From positions 1-34,859 of the forward strand of contig CAMCXW010000022.1 in the NCBI GenBank assembly GCA_945883625.1: 34,859 nucleotides of DNA. Reading direction: 5' to 3'. Shown piece after piece: positions 7,358-15,611 of the stretch. This DNA comes from Spirosoma fluviale. Lineage in GTDB: Bacteria > Bacteroidota > Bacteroidia > Cytophagales > Spirosomataceae. Within the stretch, counting starts at the first letter, position 1. Each line of letters starts with the position of its first letter. The notes under the pieces were generated by a model. The model saw only the letters and a program-made list of their open reading frames with translations, was not told where the DNA came from and made no database searches. Made by a program: the position numbers and the translations under genes.

Positions 7358-7430
7358 AGACGCGAAACTTGAACTGTACCCAAAAAGTTGGACAACTTAT
7401 TGGATGCAGTTCACACACCGCGTCTTTTTT
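7358..7430 (+). terminator. Long compound hairpin ending in a T run between nifS-like gene and proS
   Basis: AGACGCG (7358-7364) pairs with CGCGTCT (7419-7425), followed by a T run to 7430. Inside it TGAACTG (7370-7376) pairs with CAGTTCA (7407-7413), CCAA with TTGG, and AAGTT with AACTT. On the plus strand it is a good terminator for the desulfurase. On the minus strand the T run is weaker but may also stop proS transcripts. The inner 44 bp look like the joined ends of an IS3-type element (see the separate repeat entry). Confidence 0.75.
7370..7413. repeat. 44-bp palindrome resembling fused IS terminal inverted repeats
   Basis: The left arm starts TGAACTGTACCCAAAAAG and the reverse complement of the right arm starts TGAACTGCATCCAATAAG; over 21 bases the arms agree at 17 positions. 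The TG...CA ends and the CCCAAAAAGTTGGACA-like core resemble, from memory, terminal repeats of IS3/IS150-group elements in Bacteroidota. No transposase and no target duplication is visible. It could equally be a terminator stem with no mobile origin. Confidence 0.35.
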
Positions 7431-7440
7431 GTTTTTCAAC

Positions 7441-7454
7441 GTCTAACGTCCAAT
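7441..7454. repeat. Two-unit GTCTAAC/GTCCAAT heptad repeat
   Basis: GTCTAAC and GTCCAAT lie back to back, just before the proS stop (7458). They match the heptads of the longer array at 15611-15652, also at a convergent junction. Confidence 0.5.
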
Positions 7455-7457
7455 ATT

Positions 7458-8930
7458 CTAATATGCACGCGCAAACAATACGCGTTTGCTAGATGGATTT
7501 CCGGTCAAAATACAATTCCCTGCTTCCTCCTTGGCATCTAATGGAATGCAACGAATCGTTGCTTTCGTTAAATCCTTTATTTTTTCTTCCGTTTCAGATG
7601 TACCATCCCAGTGGGCTGAAACGAATCCGCCGATGTCTAATTTGGCATTAAATTCATCCCACGAGTTCACTTCAAATGTATTTTCGGTACGGAATGACAA
7701 TGCCTTCGCATAAATTTTTTCCTGAATATCCGCTAATGTGTCAACCACCACCTGCTCAATTCCTTCGAATACCATGGATGTTTTTTCACGGGTATCTCGA
7801 CGAGCTAATTCAATGGTCCCATTTTCCATATCTCGATTTCCAATCGCTAGGCGAATAGGCACACCTTTTAATTCATATTCGGCAAATTTAAAACCTGGGC
7901 TTTGGTTTTCCGATACATCAAATTTAACCGAAACCCCTTGCTTACGTAGCATTTTTACAAGTGGATTTACTTTATCCTTGATTGCATTTAATTGGTCTTC
8001 TCCCTTATAAATAGGCACAATTACTACCTGAATTGGAGCTAATTTAGGTGGTAAAACCAATCCTTGATCATCCGAATGAGCCATAATTAAGGCCCCCATC
8101 AAACGCGTAGAAACACCCCACGAAGTTCCCCAAACATAGTCTAATTGGTTTTCCTTACTTAAGAATTTCACGTCAAATGCCTTGGCGAAATTCTGACCTA
8201 AAAAGTGAGACGTTCCGGCTTGTAAAGCTTTTCCATCTTGCATAAGTGCCTCGATACAATAGGTTTCATCTGCTCCAGCAAAGCGCTCATTAACTGTTTT
8301 AATTCCCTTGACCACAGGCAAAGCCATGAAATTTTCGGCGAATTCGGCATACACATCCAACATCCGCTCCGTTTCTTCAATGGCCTCTTGCTTGGTTGCA
8401 TGTGCCGTGTGCCCTTCTTGCCAAAGAAATTCTGCGGTACGTAAGAAAAGGCGCGTACGCATTTCCCAGCGAACAACATTTGCCCATTGATTGATCAATA
8501 ATGGTAAATCTCGATAGGATTGAATCCAATTTTTGTAAGATGACCAAATTACTGTTTCAGACGTAGGCCGTACGATTAATTCCTCCTCCAGCTTGGCATC
8601 TGGATCCACAATCACACCACCTCCATTGGGGTCATTTTTTAGTCGGTAATGGGTAACAACAGCGCATTCTTTGGCAAAACCTTCCACGTGTGAAGCTTCT
8701 TTTGAAAGAAAAGATTTAGGTATAAACAAGGGAAAATAGGCATTTTCGTGACCAGTTTCCTTGAACATATCATCCAAAGCACGTTGCATTTTTTCCCAAA
8801 TGGAATAGCCATATGGTTTAATGATCATACATCCGCGAACGGCCGAATTTTCAGCCAAATCAGCCCGTTTTACTAATTCATTATACCATTCTGAATAATT
8901 TTCGGAACGACTAGGTAGGGATTTACTCAT
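7458..8930 (-). CDS. proS: Prolyl-tRNA synthetase, short archaeal/eukaryotic-like type
   Basis: Charges tRNA-Pro with proline in the cytoplasm. At 490 residues it is the short form without the inserted editing domain of the E. coli type. Class II motifs are visible: RPTSETVI (121-128), the motif 2 region [20 protein letters not shown] (154-173), the proline-pocket TSHFLGQNF stretch and the motif 3 block starting WGVSTRLMG. The C-terminus ends FARAY, the conserved Tyr end of this type. The only ATG fitting the family N-terminus is at 8930. The upstream gap holds a minus-strand TATCTTTG box (9070-9077). It converges on the desulfurase. Confidence 0.97.
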   Translation of the reverse strand: MSKSLPSRSENYSEWYNELVKRADLAENSAVRGCMIIKPYGYSIWEKMQRALDDMFKETGHENAYFPLFIPKSFLSKEASHVEGFAKECAVVTHYRLKNDPNGGGVIVDPDAKLEEELIVRPTSETVIWSSYKNWIQSYRDLPLLINQWANVVRWEMRTRLFLRTAEFLWQEGHTAHATKQEAIEETERMLDVYAEFAENFMALPVVKGIKTVNERFAGADETYCIEALMQDGKALQAGTSHFLGQNFAKAFDVKFLSKENQLDYVWGTSWGVSTRLMGALIMAHSDDQGLVLPPKLAPIQVVIVPIYKGEDQLNAIKDKVNPLVKMLRKQGVSVKFDVSENQSPGFKFAEYELKGVPIRLAIGNRDMENGTIELARRDTREKTSMVFEGIEQVVVDTLADIQEKIYAKALSFRTENTFEVNSWDEFNAKLDIGGFVSAHWDGTSETEEKIKDLTKATIRCIPLDAKEEAGNCILTGNPSSKRVLFARAY

Positions 8931-9069
8931 AAGATTTATTTCGCAATTTTATATTCTCGTTTCATTGTTCTGCTAGTAAGTGTTTAGGTTCTACCATTTT
9001 TGTTCTATAACTTAGACTAAAATTCCTAGACCTAGCGTTAATACGTATAAATAATCGAACTTTGAGCGC

Positions 9070-9077
9070 CAAAGATA
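9070..9077 (-). promoter_or_regulatory. Promoter -7 box TATCTTTG for proS
   Basis: CAAAGATA on the plus strand is TATCTTTG read towards proS, the same octamer seen before fabD and mlaE. It lies about 140 bases before the proS ATG, implying a long leader. The 191-bp gap (8931-9121) between proS and the lipoprotein also holds CTTTG-AGCGC-CAAAG (9060-9074), a 5-bp inverted repeat overlapping this box. I see no -33 element. Confidence 0.4.
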
Positions 9078-9121
9078 CGTTATTGTCTGTAGTTTTAACT
9101 TATAATTTAATCACTTTAGCC

Positions 9122-10090
9122 ATGAAAAATTATTGGAATGCCTTCGTAGTTGTGGCCAGTTTATTTATTTTTTCCGCGTGTTCGCTCTCGCAACCCGGAA
9201 GCCAGCAGTCTTTAGTGGCTGATGATTTATATGATTCTTTTCAAAAACCTGCTTCCGCATATACCCCTAAAAAAAGTTCAAATTACCTTAATCCAGAAGA
9301 AGACGCTACCTTAATTCAAGAAGAAGAGGGAGTTATGATTCGTGAGGATGAAACTAATTTTTTGAATTCGCGCAGTGTTTATGCGAATTCGTATGCAGAC
9401 GGGTTTAACTCCGGTTTTCAGTCAGGAATGTTTTCCGCCAATCCTTGGAATAATTGGTACAATAATCCCTTCATTTCATTTGGCATGGGAGGATTCTATG
9501 GTTCACGTATTATTGCGCCAATCAACGCATGGGGAATGTATGATCCATTTTTAAATCCTTTTGCGTTCAATCGTTTCTCCGGGTTCTACGACCCTTATTT
9601 TGGATTTAATGGATTTCGTAACCCGTATGCGTTCAATGGTTTTGGCATGGGTGGCTTTGGTATGGTAGGCTTCGGTAACATGGGCGGCTTTGGAGGATTT
9701 AATGGTTACGGGAATACAAATTATTACAGTACTCCTTCAGCTATAAATATAACGCGTGAACCTGCCATGCGACCAAATCGTGGCCCGAGAGAAGAGCGCT
9801 CAACGAACAGATACAGTGATGGAAATATGAATAACTCACCTAGAGGTGGTAATAACTCGTATAATACGCAAAGTACGAACCAACCACGAGTAACAAGTGG
9901 CCAATCTAATAATGCTCCAGTTCAGGCTGCACCGCGTCGTAATACTAATTTTGAATATAGATCTGCGCAGCCTCAAACAAACTACAGCCAACCTCAGCAG
10001 AATTATTCAGCTCCATCCTCAAATTATAATTCGGGGGGGTCTTATTCAGGTGGCAGTGGTGGTGGTGGTTCTTCACGTGGTCCAAGATAA
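9122..10090 (+). CDS. Gly/Asn/Phe-rich lipoprotein of unknown function
   Basis: A 322-residue lipoprotein. Residues 1-20 are MKN, a hydrophobic core and a lipobox ending FSAC20. An acidic region with an EEDATLIQEEEG stretch (59-70) follows. Residues about 105-200 are rich in Gly, Phe, Asn and Met with repeated GFGMGGFGM-like units, and the tail is Asn/Gln/Ser-rich, ending in a poly-Gly/Ser run. Low complexity suggests an extended or structural surface-linked protein rather than an enzyme. An ORF extension to a TTG at 9062 would put a spurious segment before the signal peptide, so I start at 9122. The FadL-like gene follows after 7 bases, so the two are probably one operon. I do not recognise the family. 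Confidence 0.85.
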   Translation: MKNYWNAFVVVASLFIFSACSLSQPGSQQSLVADDLYDSFQKPASAYTPKKSSNYLNPEEDATLIQEEEGVMIREDETNFLNSRSVYANSYADGFNSGFQSGMFSANPWNNWYNNPFISFGMGGFYGSRIIAPINAWGMYDPFLNPFAFNRFSGFYDPYFGFNGFRNPYAFNGFGMGGFGMVGFGNMGGFGGFNGYGNTNYYSTPSAINITREPAMRPNRGPREERSTNRYSDGNMNNSPRGGNNSYNTQSTNQPRVTSGQSNNAPVQAAPRRNTNFEYRSAQPQTNYSQPQQNYSAPSSNYNSGGSYSGGSGGGGSSRGPR

Positions 10091-10097
10091 GGTATTC

Positions 10098-11666
10098 ATG
10101 AAAAAGCTTCTTTTATTCTATGTATCTGTGCTCACAGTGACACAGATGCATGCACAGATTTATTCCTATCCGAATTTAGCCAGACAATTTAGTTCAAGTT
10201 ATGCGACAGGCTCAGCCCGTATGCAAGGTCTGGGTGGTAGTTTTGGTGTTTTAGGTGCCGATTTGAGTTCTATATCGGGCAATCCAGCTGGATTAGGGTT
10301 TTATACCCGTTCCGAAGTTGGAATGAATGTTGGGTTTCTAGACGCACAGACTACATCAAATTACTTTGATCAATCTACCCAAGAGTCAAATACAAGTTTA
10401 CACATACCTAATTTTGGCGTTGTGATTACGGGAGATTACATGAATCGGTCGGATTGGCGGGGGACTTTTGGGTTTAGTTATTCGCAACGTACCGTGTTTA
10501 CACAACCTTTACAAGTTGAGGGATTGAATAACCGCAGTTCGTATTTAGATTTCTTAATCGAAAAAGCGAATAGTCGGTATAATTATGCTGGGGGTGGTGA
10601 TATAGATGGCAACGTAATCGATGATGAATATGATTCTTTTAGTAAAGCTGCTAATACGCTCGAAGGCGTTGCCTATCAAACATTTTTGATCAACAATTCA
10701 AGTTCTGGTGGTGCTCCTTTTAATCGATTTGAGCCGAATTTGCCTACGAACCAATTTGGTGTGGCTACAAATTCGGGTGTAGTTTCGCAATGGAATTTTA
10801 GTTACGGGGCCAACTATAAGGAGCGTTTATTTTTAGGCGTTGGTCTACATTTTTCGAAATTAAAGTCCATCAATGATTTTAGTTGGACCGAAGAATTTAT
10901 CGGAGCCAATTACATTGCCGGTTTTGAAACGAATGAAAAACTGGAGACTACAGGTTCAGGCATATCGGCTACTCTGGGCTTAATTTACAAATTAACACCT
11001 AGTTTGCGCATTTCGCTAGCTGCTGAGTCGCCTATGTATTACGATCAAATGGCAGAAAGATTGACTGGAATTACATTTCCACGTGTTTTTGGTGTTCCTT
11101 CTGAGTTAAATGGAAATCCCATAACGATTACAAAAGTTAATCCCGTTCGACTAATGCCAAACGAGTTTAATTACCAAATGACAACCCCACTAAAGTTTTC
11201 AGCAGGAGCTGCCTATTTTTTCGGTAAGCGTGCTCTAGTAAGTTTTGATGCGGAATATATGAACTACCCTGGAATTCGTCTTGCTGCGGCTGAATTGGGC
11301 GCGTTTGCCAACCAGCAATTTAAAGATAAATATAATGGACAAGTTAAGGCTAATTTTCAGTCAGCACTTAACCTTAAAGTAGGCGCTGAAATTCGAGTTA
11401 GTTCAGCTTGGAGCGTTCGTGGGGGAGTGGCAACGTATGGACAAATTTACGCTTCAGATTATGATTTAATTGATCGAAGCCAGTTTCAAATTTCAGCCGG
11501 GTTGGGTTATCGTTCCAATGCCTTTTATCTAGACTTGGGTGTTTGGCAACGTACCGGGAAGGATGCTTACACGCCATATGTATTAAAAAATGCAGCTGAT
11601 TATGGTTCAGCTGCATTGCAAATTTTGAATACCCAAGTAGTAATCGGAGGCGGTGTCTATTTTTAA
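10098..11666 (+). CDS. OmpP1/FadL-like outer membrane barrel protein
   Basis: A 522-residue outer membrane protein, likely a FadL/TodX-family channel for hydrophobic compounds. It has a signal peptide (MKKLLLF..., cleavage likely after MHA before Gln). The mature N-terminus carries the plug-like RMQGLGGSFGVLGAD stretch followed by SGNPAGLGFY, typical of Bacteroidota FadL-like proteins, and the rest is amphipathic strands ending in VVIGGGVYF with a terminal aromatic. The open frame begins at 9897 but its first 67 codons overlap the lipoprotein gene and look like noise, so the ATG at 10098 is the start. Its TAA shares the tetramer TTAA with the stop of convergent aroK. Substrate unknown. Confidence 0.85.
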   Translation: MKKLLLFYVSVLTVTQMHAQIYSYPNLARQFSSSYATGSARMQGLGGSFGVLGADLSSISGNPAGLGFYTRSEVGMNVGFLDAQTTSNYFDQSTQESNTSLHIPNFGVVITGDYMNRSDWRGTFGFSYSQRTVFTQPLQVEGLNNRSSYLDFLIEKANSRYNYAGGGDIDGNVIDDEYDSFSKAANTLEGVAYQTFLINNSSSGGAPFNRFEPNLPTNQFGVATNSGVVSQWNFSYGANYKERLFLGVGLHFSKLKSINDFSWTEEFIGANYIAGFETNEKLETTGSGISATLGLIYKLTPSLRISLAAESPMYYDQMAERLTGITFPRVFGVPSELNGNPITITKVNPVRLMPNEFNYQMTTPLKFSAGAAYFFGKRALVSFDAEYMNYPGIRLAAAELGAFANQQFKDKYNGQVKANFQSALNLKVGAEIRVSSAWSVRGGVATYGQIYASDYDLIDRSQFQISAGLGYRSNAFYLDLGVWQRTGKDAYTPYVLKNAADYGSAALQILNTQVVIGGGVYF

Positions 11667-12181
11667 ACAGGAATGTATTGTTCTAAAAGCCAAAGGATCT
11701 GACTTACCGTTATTTCTCCATCTACTTGAATATCAGATTTTTGATATTCAGGAAGGCGTTCTTGAAATGTTTTCTTAATCGATTCAATGACTACTTCCTC
11801 ACTTTGCGTTTTGTCCAATAATGGACGATTATTTCCTTGAGCCTTATAAAGTCGTTTTGCCAAATCGTTGACATCTACATTTAAAAAGATACTTACGCCA
11901 TTTTGCTTTATGAATTCCATGTTATTATTAAAGCAAGGAACGCCGCCACCCGTTGCAATAACCATCGATTGATCCGGCTGAAAGCTATGCAATGTCTTCT
12001 TTTCTAATTCCCTAAAGTGGGCTTCGCCATAATTTGAAAATATTTCTGATACAGTCTTTTGTTCCCTTGTTTCAATCAATTTGTCCATATCAGTAAAGCT
12101 GTATCCCAAATTCCGCGCTAATTCTTTCCCTAATGTGCTTTTTCCTGATGAGGGCATTCCGACTAAATAAATATTTTTCAT
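11663..12181 (-). CDS. aroK: Shikimate kinase
   Basis: Phosphorylates shikimate to shikimate-3-phosphate in aromatic amino acid synthesis. At 172 residues it has the normal length. Walker A GMPSSGKST (8-16), the shikimate-binding Asp33 in DMDKLIE and Arg57 in FRELE, the GGG block (78-80) and the lid arginine (Arg119 in NNRPLL) are all present. It is the last gene of the DUF1599-DoxX-aroK run, 7 bases after the DoxX-like gene. aroQ, another gene of the pathway, lies about 9 kb away in this window. Confidence 0.96.
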   Translation of the reverse strand: MKNIYLVGMPSSGKSTLGKELARNLGYSFTDMDKLIETREQKTVSEIFSNYGEAHFRELEKKTLHSFQPDQSMVIATGGGVPCFNNNMEFIKQNGVSIFLNVDVNDLAKRLYKAQGNNRPLLDKTQSEEVVIESIKKTFQERLPEYQKSDIQVDGEITVSQILWLLEQYIPV

Positions 12182-12188
12182 TCCTGTA

Positions 12189-13280
12189 CTAGTTTAAACT
12201 TTGATGAATTTCATCCGCGGTAGGAAGGCTATAGGCCGACCATTTTCCTTTGACGGTTCCTTGGCTAATAAGCCAAAGACCGGGACTTGAGCGAATGATT
12301 GTTTTTAAAACTTTGGTATCTGCTGATAAGGCAGGGAAGGCCAATTGGTATTGATGTCTCAATGCATTCACCTCCTCATCTGTAGACGCACTGATTAACC
12401 AAATAGGTACTTTAAGTTCTTTTGCTAGGGCTGCTATGGTTGAAAACACCTTTTCATGTGTGTGATGTACATTAGGGACGATGACTAAAACATGATTGCC
12501 ATTAAATAGCTTTTGTGTATAATTTGTGGTGTCACCGTCCACCCAGAGCTGGTAATCCGTGATCAATGGCCTAGCTTCTTTTTCATTAAGGGCTCGCATG
12601 GAAACATATTCTGCCTTAGGATCTTTGGGCATCTCTGTTAATTCGGTTTCCTTCCCATTAATCTTGTAGATGTAACTAAATTTCAGTTCCTCCCGGTTTT
12701 TCATGTTTTTAGGAATATTTTCCCCAATGGCATAGGGTAAACTATCCCAAATAGGTAGAAAAAAGTAGGAATATACACCAAAACCAATACTGAGTAGGGC
12801 ACTCAATAAGACCCATTTGCCGCTTTTTGAGCGAAGAGTAGGCTTATCTGTAGCAAACAATAAACCGGTCAAGACTAATAAAAAGATATCTTTACCAAAT
12901 GACGTCCATGGAGTCAATTTGATGGCTTCCCCAAAACACCCACAGTCGGTGACTTTATTGAAATAAGCCGAATAAAACGTTAGAAAGCTAAAAAATAGAA
13001 TTAATCCAATAAAGCTGTAGAGGATTTTTTTCGTCTGGAAATTGAGCCATAAAGCGATCGCGAGCACTACTTCGGCGCTGCTTAATAAGATCGAAAGGAG
13101 TAAGGCTTGAGGAATAAGTAATTTCCAAAATCCAGACATCCATGGGAAATCTACCGAAAAAACGTCAAAATATTCCTCCAACTTTAGTTGAGTTCCTATT
13201 GGGTCATTTAGTTTAATGAGCCCAGAGAAAAGAAATAGTCCTGCCAGCAGAAAAGTGGCAATTTGACGGGTTAGTTTCAT
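12189..13280 (-). CDS. DoxX/MauE-like membrane protein with C-terminal thioredoxin-fold-like domain
   Basis: A 363-residue inner membrane protein. The N-terminal half has about five membrane segments (about 8-22, 56-79, 86-106, 131-144, 156-174) and the DCGCFG motif (112-117) typical of the MauE/DoxX redox-linked group. The C-terminal half (about 195-363) looks like a thioredoxin-like periplasmic domain; it contains VLVIVPNVHH and LWLISQGTV strands but no CxxC, so it is not itself a classic thiol oxidoreductase. Such proteins are commonly found beside DUF1599 genes in Bacteroidota. Likely related to disulfide or quinone redox chemistry; the exact role is unknown. Confidence 0.8.
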   Translation of the reverse strand: MKLTRQIATFLLAGLFLFSGLIKLNDPIGTQLKLEEYFDVFSVDFPWMSGFWKLLIPQALLLSILLSSAEVVLAIALWLNFQTKKILYSFIGLILFFSFLTFYSAYFNKVTDCGCFGEAIKLTPWTSFGKDIFLLVLTGLLFATDKPTLRSKSGKWVLLSALLSIGFGVYSYFFLPIWDSLPYAIGENIPKNMKNREELKFSYIYKINGKETELTEMPKDPKAEYVSMRALNEKEARPLITDYQLWVDGDTTNYTQKLFNGNHVLVIVPNVHHTHEKVFSTIAALAKELKVPIWLISASTDEEVNALRHQYQLAFPALSADTKVLKTIIRSSPGLWLISQGTVKGKWSAYSLPTADEIHQSLN

Positions 13281-13285
13281 GTAAT

Positions 13286-13870
13286 TTATTGTTGCTGCTG
13301 AGCCATTTGAATTTGCCCTTGTTTCAATTGAATTAGGCAGAAAACAGCATAATTCAACATGTCTTGGTAATTGGCTTCCACTCCCTCTGAAACGAGTGTA
13401 ACTCCTTGATTGTTTTCAATTTGCTTAGTCCGGAATATTTTCATTAATATCAAGTCGGTCATGCTACTTATGCGCATATCGCGCCACGCTTCACCGTAAT
13501 CGTGGTTTTTATTTCGCAATAATTCCAGGGTTATTTCGACTTGTTGGTCATAATGCTGGCCAATTTCTGATGGACTAAATTCCATTTGATCCGAATTTTC
13601 AAGCGATTTTTGAATTAATGCAATAATACAATAATTGATGATGCCTATGAATTCACTTTCGATACCATCTTCGATTTTTTGAAGACCTTTATCTTGGATA
13701 CTGCGAATGCGTTGAGCTTTGATGAAAATCTGGTCAGTTAGACTTGGCAAACGTAAAATTCGCCATGAAGTGCCGTAATCTTTATTCTTTTTATCGAACA
13801 AGGCTTTGCAGTATGCAATTACTTGGCGATATTCGATTTCGGTTTGGGAAGGCGATGAGTCCCTATTCAT
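13286..13870 (-). CDS. DUF1599 protein with two tandem copies of the domain
   Basis: A 194-residue cytoplasmic protein made of two similar halves. The first carries KNKDYGTSWRILRLPSLTDQ with a later GIINYCIIALIQ; the second carries KNHDYGEAWRDMRISSMTDL with a later DMLNYAVFCLIQ. From family knowledge this is DUF1599, a domain linked by comparative genomics to nucleotide modification systems, whose biochemistry I do not know. The gene diverges from folP over 75 bp and leads the DUF1599-DoxX-aroK run. A minus-strand TATTTTTG box (13911-13918) lies 40 bases before the ATG and may be its promoter. Confidence 0.85.
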   Translation of the reverse strand: MNRDSSPSQTEIEYRQVIAYCKALFDKKNKDYGTSWRILRLPSLTDQIFIKAQRIRSIQDKGLQKIEDGIESEFIGIINYCIIALIQKSLENSDQMEFSPSEIGQHYDQQVEITLELLRNKNHDYGEAWRDMRISSMTDLILMKIFRTKQIENNQGVTLVSEGVEANYQDMLNYAVFCLIQLKQGQIQMAQQQQ

Positions 13871-13910
13871 ACGGTCTTAATTTTTACGATGCTCGTTTTC
13901 TTTTAGCCTA

Positions 13911-13918
13911 CAAAAATA
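13911..13918 (-). promoter_or_regulatory. Promoter -7 box TATTTTTG for the DUF1599 operon
   Basis: CAAAAATA on the plus strand reads TATTTTTG towards the DUF1599 gene and fits TAnnTTTG. No clear -33 element is seen. Confidence 0.4.
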
Positions 13919-13945
13919 TTTAATTTATCCTAAATTTCAGCCGAT

Positions 13946-14815
13946 TTGAAATCTCTTTTTCCATCTTTTCAAACTATTCGATTGCAAGATCGAATTTTGT
14001 CGTTTGAGCGCCCGGTGATCATGGGGATTTTAAATAGTACACCGGATTCTTTTTATGCAGAAAGTCGGGTGGCTAATCTTGAAATTTCCAGAGAACGCGC
14101 CGCGAGTATGGTCGCCCTCGGAGCTACTTTTTTGGATGTTGGTGGCCACTCAACACGCCCAGGAGCTGCGCCTGTCAGCACTCAGGAGGAAATTGATCGC
14201 GTAATTCCTGTAATTTCTATGCTTCGAGAAGCGTTTCCGGATGTCTTTATTTCTGTTGATACATATCGTTTGGCTGTTGCCCAAGCTGCGTTTGCTGTTG
14301 GCGCCCATCTATTTAATGACATTGGAGCCGGTCAAATGGACGATGGTATTTTCGAATGGGTGGCAGCACATAAAATTCCTTATGTCTTAACACACAGTGT
14401 AGGTAAGTTTACTGAGGTACATGATGTGCCAAATTACAAGCAAGTTGTTGAAGATGTCTGGTCAAATTTGGCTTTGAAATTACAGGAATTACGCCAATTG
14501 GGTGCTGTGGATATTTTTATTGATCCTGGTTTTGGATTCTCTAAATCGTTAGAACACAATTATGAGTTAGTAGCACACTTAGAAAACTTTACAAATTTGG
14601 GTGCTCCTGTGCTAGTTGGCTTATCGCGCAAAACCATGATTTATAAAGAATTAGGCATTTCAGCGGCAGAATCTTTAAATGGAACCAGTGTGTTACATAC
14701 GATTGCCTTGCAAAAGGGAGTATCTGTTTTGCGCGTACATGACGTTGCGGAGGCTGCTGAAGTCATTCATTTGGTAGAAAAAATAAAACAATATGGAATA
14801 TCCGATTTGGTTTAA
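13946..14815 (+). CDS. folP: Dihydropteroate synthase
   Basis: Joins 4-aminobenzoate to the pterin pyrophosphate in folate synthesis. The 289 residues contain the two PROSITE-type regions: MGILNSTPDSF (26-36) and DVGGHSTRPG (64-73). Also seen are SVDT (103-106), ND (124-125), DPGFGFSK (193-200) and GLSRKT (225-230). The start is TTG (13946): an in-frame TAA lies at 13931-13933, no ATG or GTG lies between, and the next ATG would remove conserved sequence. TAAATTTC, one base off the -7 consensus, ends 7 bases before the TTG, so the mRNA may be nearly leaderless. The 3' end overlaps the class IV aminotransferase gene by 23 bp. Confidence 0.96.
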   Translation: MKSLFPSFQTIRLQDRILSFERPVIMGILNSTPDSFYAESRVANLEISRERAASMVALGATFLDVGGHSTRPGAAPVSTQEEIDRVIPVISMLREAFPDVFISVDTYRLAVAQAAFAVGAHLFNDIGAGQMDDGIFEWVAAHKIPYVLTHSVGKFTEVHDVPNYKQVVEDVWSNLALKLQELRQLGAVDIFIDPGFGFSKSLEHNYELVAHLENFTNLGAPVLVGLSRKTMIYKELGISAAESLNGTSVLHTIALQKGVSVLRVHDVAEAAEVIHLVEKIKQYGISDLV

Positions 14816-15611
14816 TGGTTCTTGGAAAAAGGCCTCTGAAGTACATGTTTCGGTTAAGGATGTTGGCTTTTTAAGGGGCTATGGCATTTTTGATTTTTTC
14901 CGAATTATGGATGGAAACCCTGTGTTTTTATCCGACCATCTCGATCGATTTATGCGCTCAGCAGACTTGATGGGGTTGAAGTATAGTTATTCGAAAGAGG
15001 AATTAGCTACATGTATTCATGAATTAGCGGCCATGTCGACGGATGCTTGTTTGGGTGTAAAAATGGTGCTGACAGGTGGAGAAAGCAGTAATGGCTTTGA
15101 ACCTGCAGAATCTTCTAATTTGTGGATACTACCTGGTGTTTTTCAATTTGCGGATCCAATCAAAGGCATGCGTTTGATGAGTCAGGTATATGTACGGGAA
15201 ATGGCAGAAATCAAGTCGTTGAATTATGCGTTTGCGATACGGAATTGGGCGCACGTAAAAGCCGCTGGTGCTGATGATTTAATTTATTATACCATGGAAC
15301 ACGGTGTATCCGAATCCTCGCGGAGTAATTTGTTTTACGTTAAAGACGGTGTTATTCATACGCCTGATGTCCATATTTTGGAAGGGATTACGCGTAAGCA
15401 TGTGATAGATTTGGCTTCTGAAAAGTATCAAGTTAAAATTGGTCATTGTTCATTAGCTGATTTTCTACATGCCGACGAGGTATTTACCACGGGTAGCACG
15501 AAACGTGTTGTTCCCATTTTAGCCATTGATGGCAATGTGATAGGCAACGGAGCGCGTGGGCCTGTGACGAAGCAACTCTATGATATGTTGGTTGAGTCCG
15601 AAGGGAAATAG
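14793..15611 (+). CDS. Class IV aminotransferase / possible aminodeoxychorismate lyase
   Basis: A 272-residue fold-type IV PLP enzyme. Arg52 sits in HLDRF, the PLP lysine is Lys141 in KSLNY, and the cofactor-binding block GVSESSRSNLF (171-181, Glu174) and the TGSTKRVVPI segment are clear. The family includes branched-chain aminotransferase, D-amino acid aminotransferase and 4-amino-4-deoxychorismate lyase (PabC). Overlap with folP by 23 bp suggests it makes the 4-aminobenzoate that FolP uses, which favours PabC; this is inference from context. The stop codon TAG abuts the GTC heptad array. Confidence 0.85.
   Translation: MEYPIWFNGSWKKASEVHVSVKDVGFLRGYGIFDFFRIMDGNPVFLSDHLDRFMRSADLMGLKYSYSKEELATCIHELAAMSTDACLGVKMVLTGGESSNGFEPAESSNLWILPGVFQFADPIKGMRLMSQVYVREMAEIKSLNYAFAIRNWAHVKAAGADDLIYYTMEHGVSESSRSNLFYVKDGVIHTPDVHILEGITRKHVIDLASEKYQVKIGHCSLADFLHADEVFTTGSTKRVVPILAIDGNVIGNGARGPVTKQLYDMLVESEGK

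Noticed and set aside
8198-8479. 93-codon open frame inside proS on the same strand, other frame
   Set aside because: It overlaps the motif 2 region of proS and has no independent support.
9897-10097. N-terminal extension of the FadL-like frame
   Set aside because: It is the out-of-frame reading of the lipoprotein's repeat-rich 3' end; the true start with a signal peptide is at 10098.
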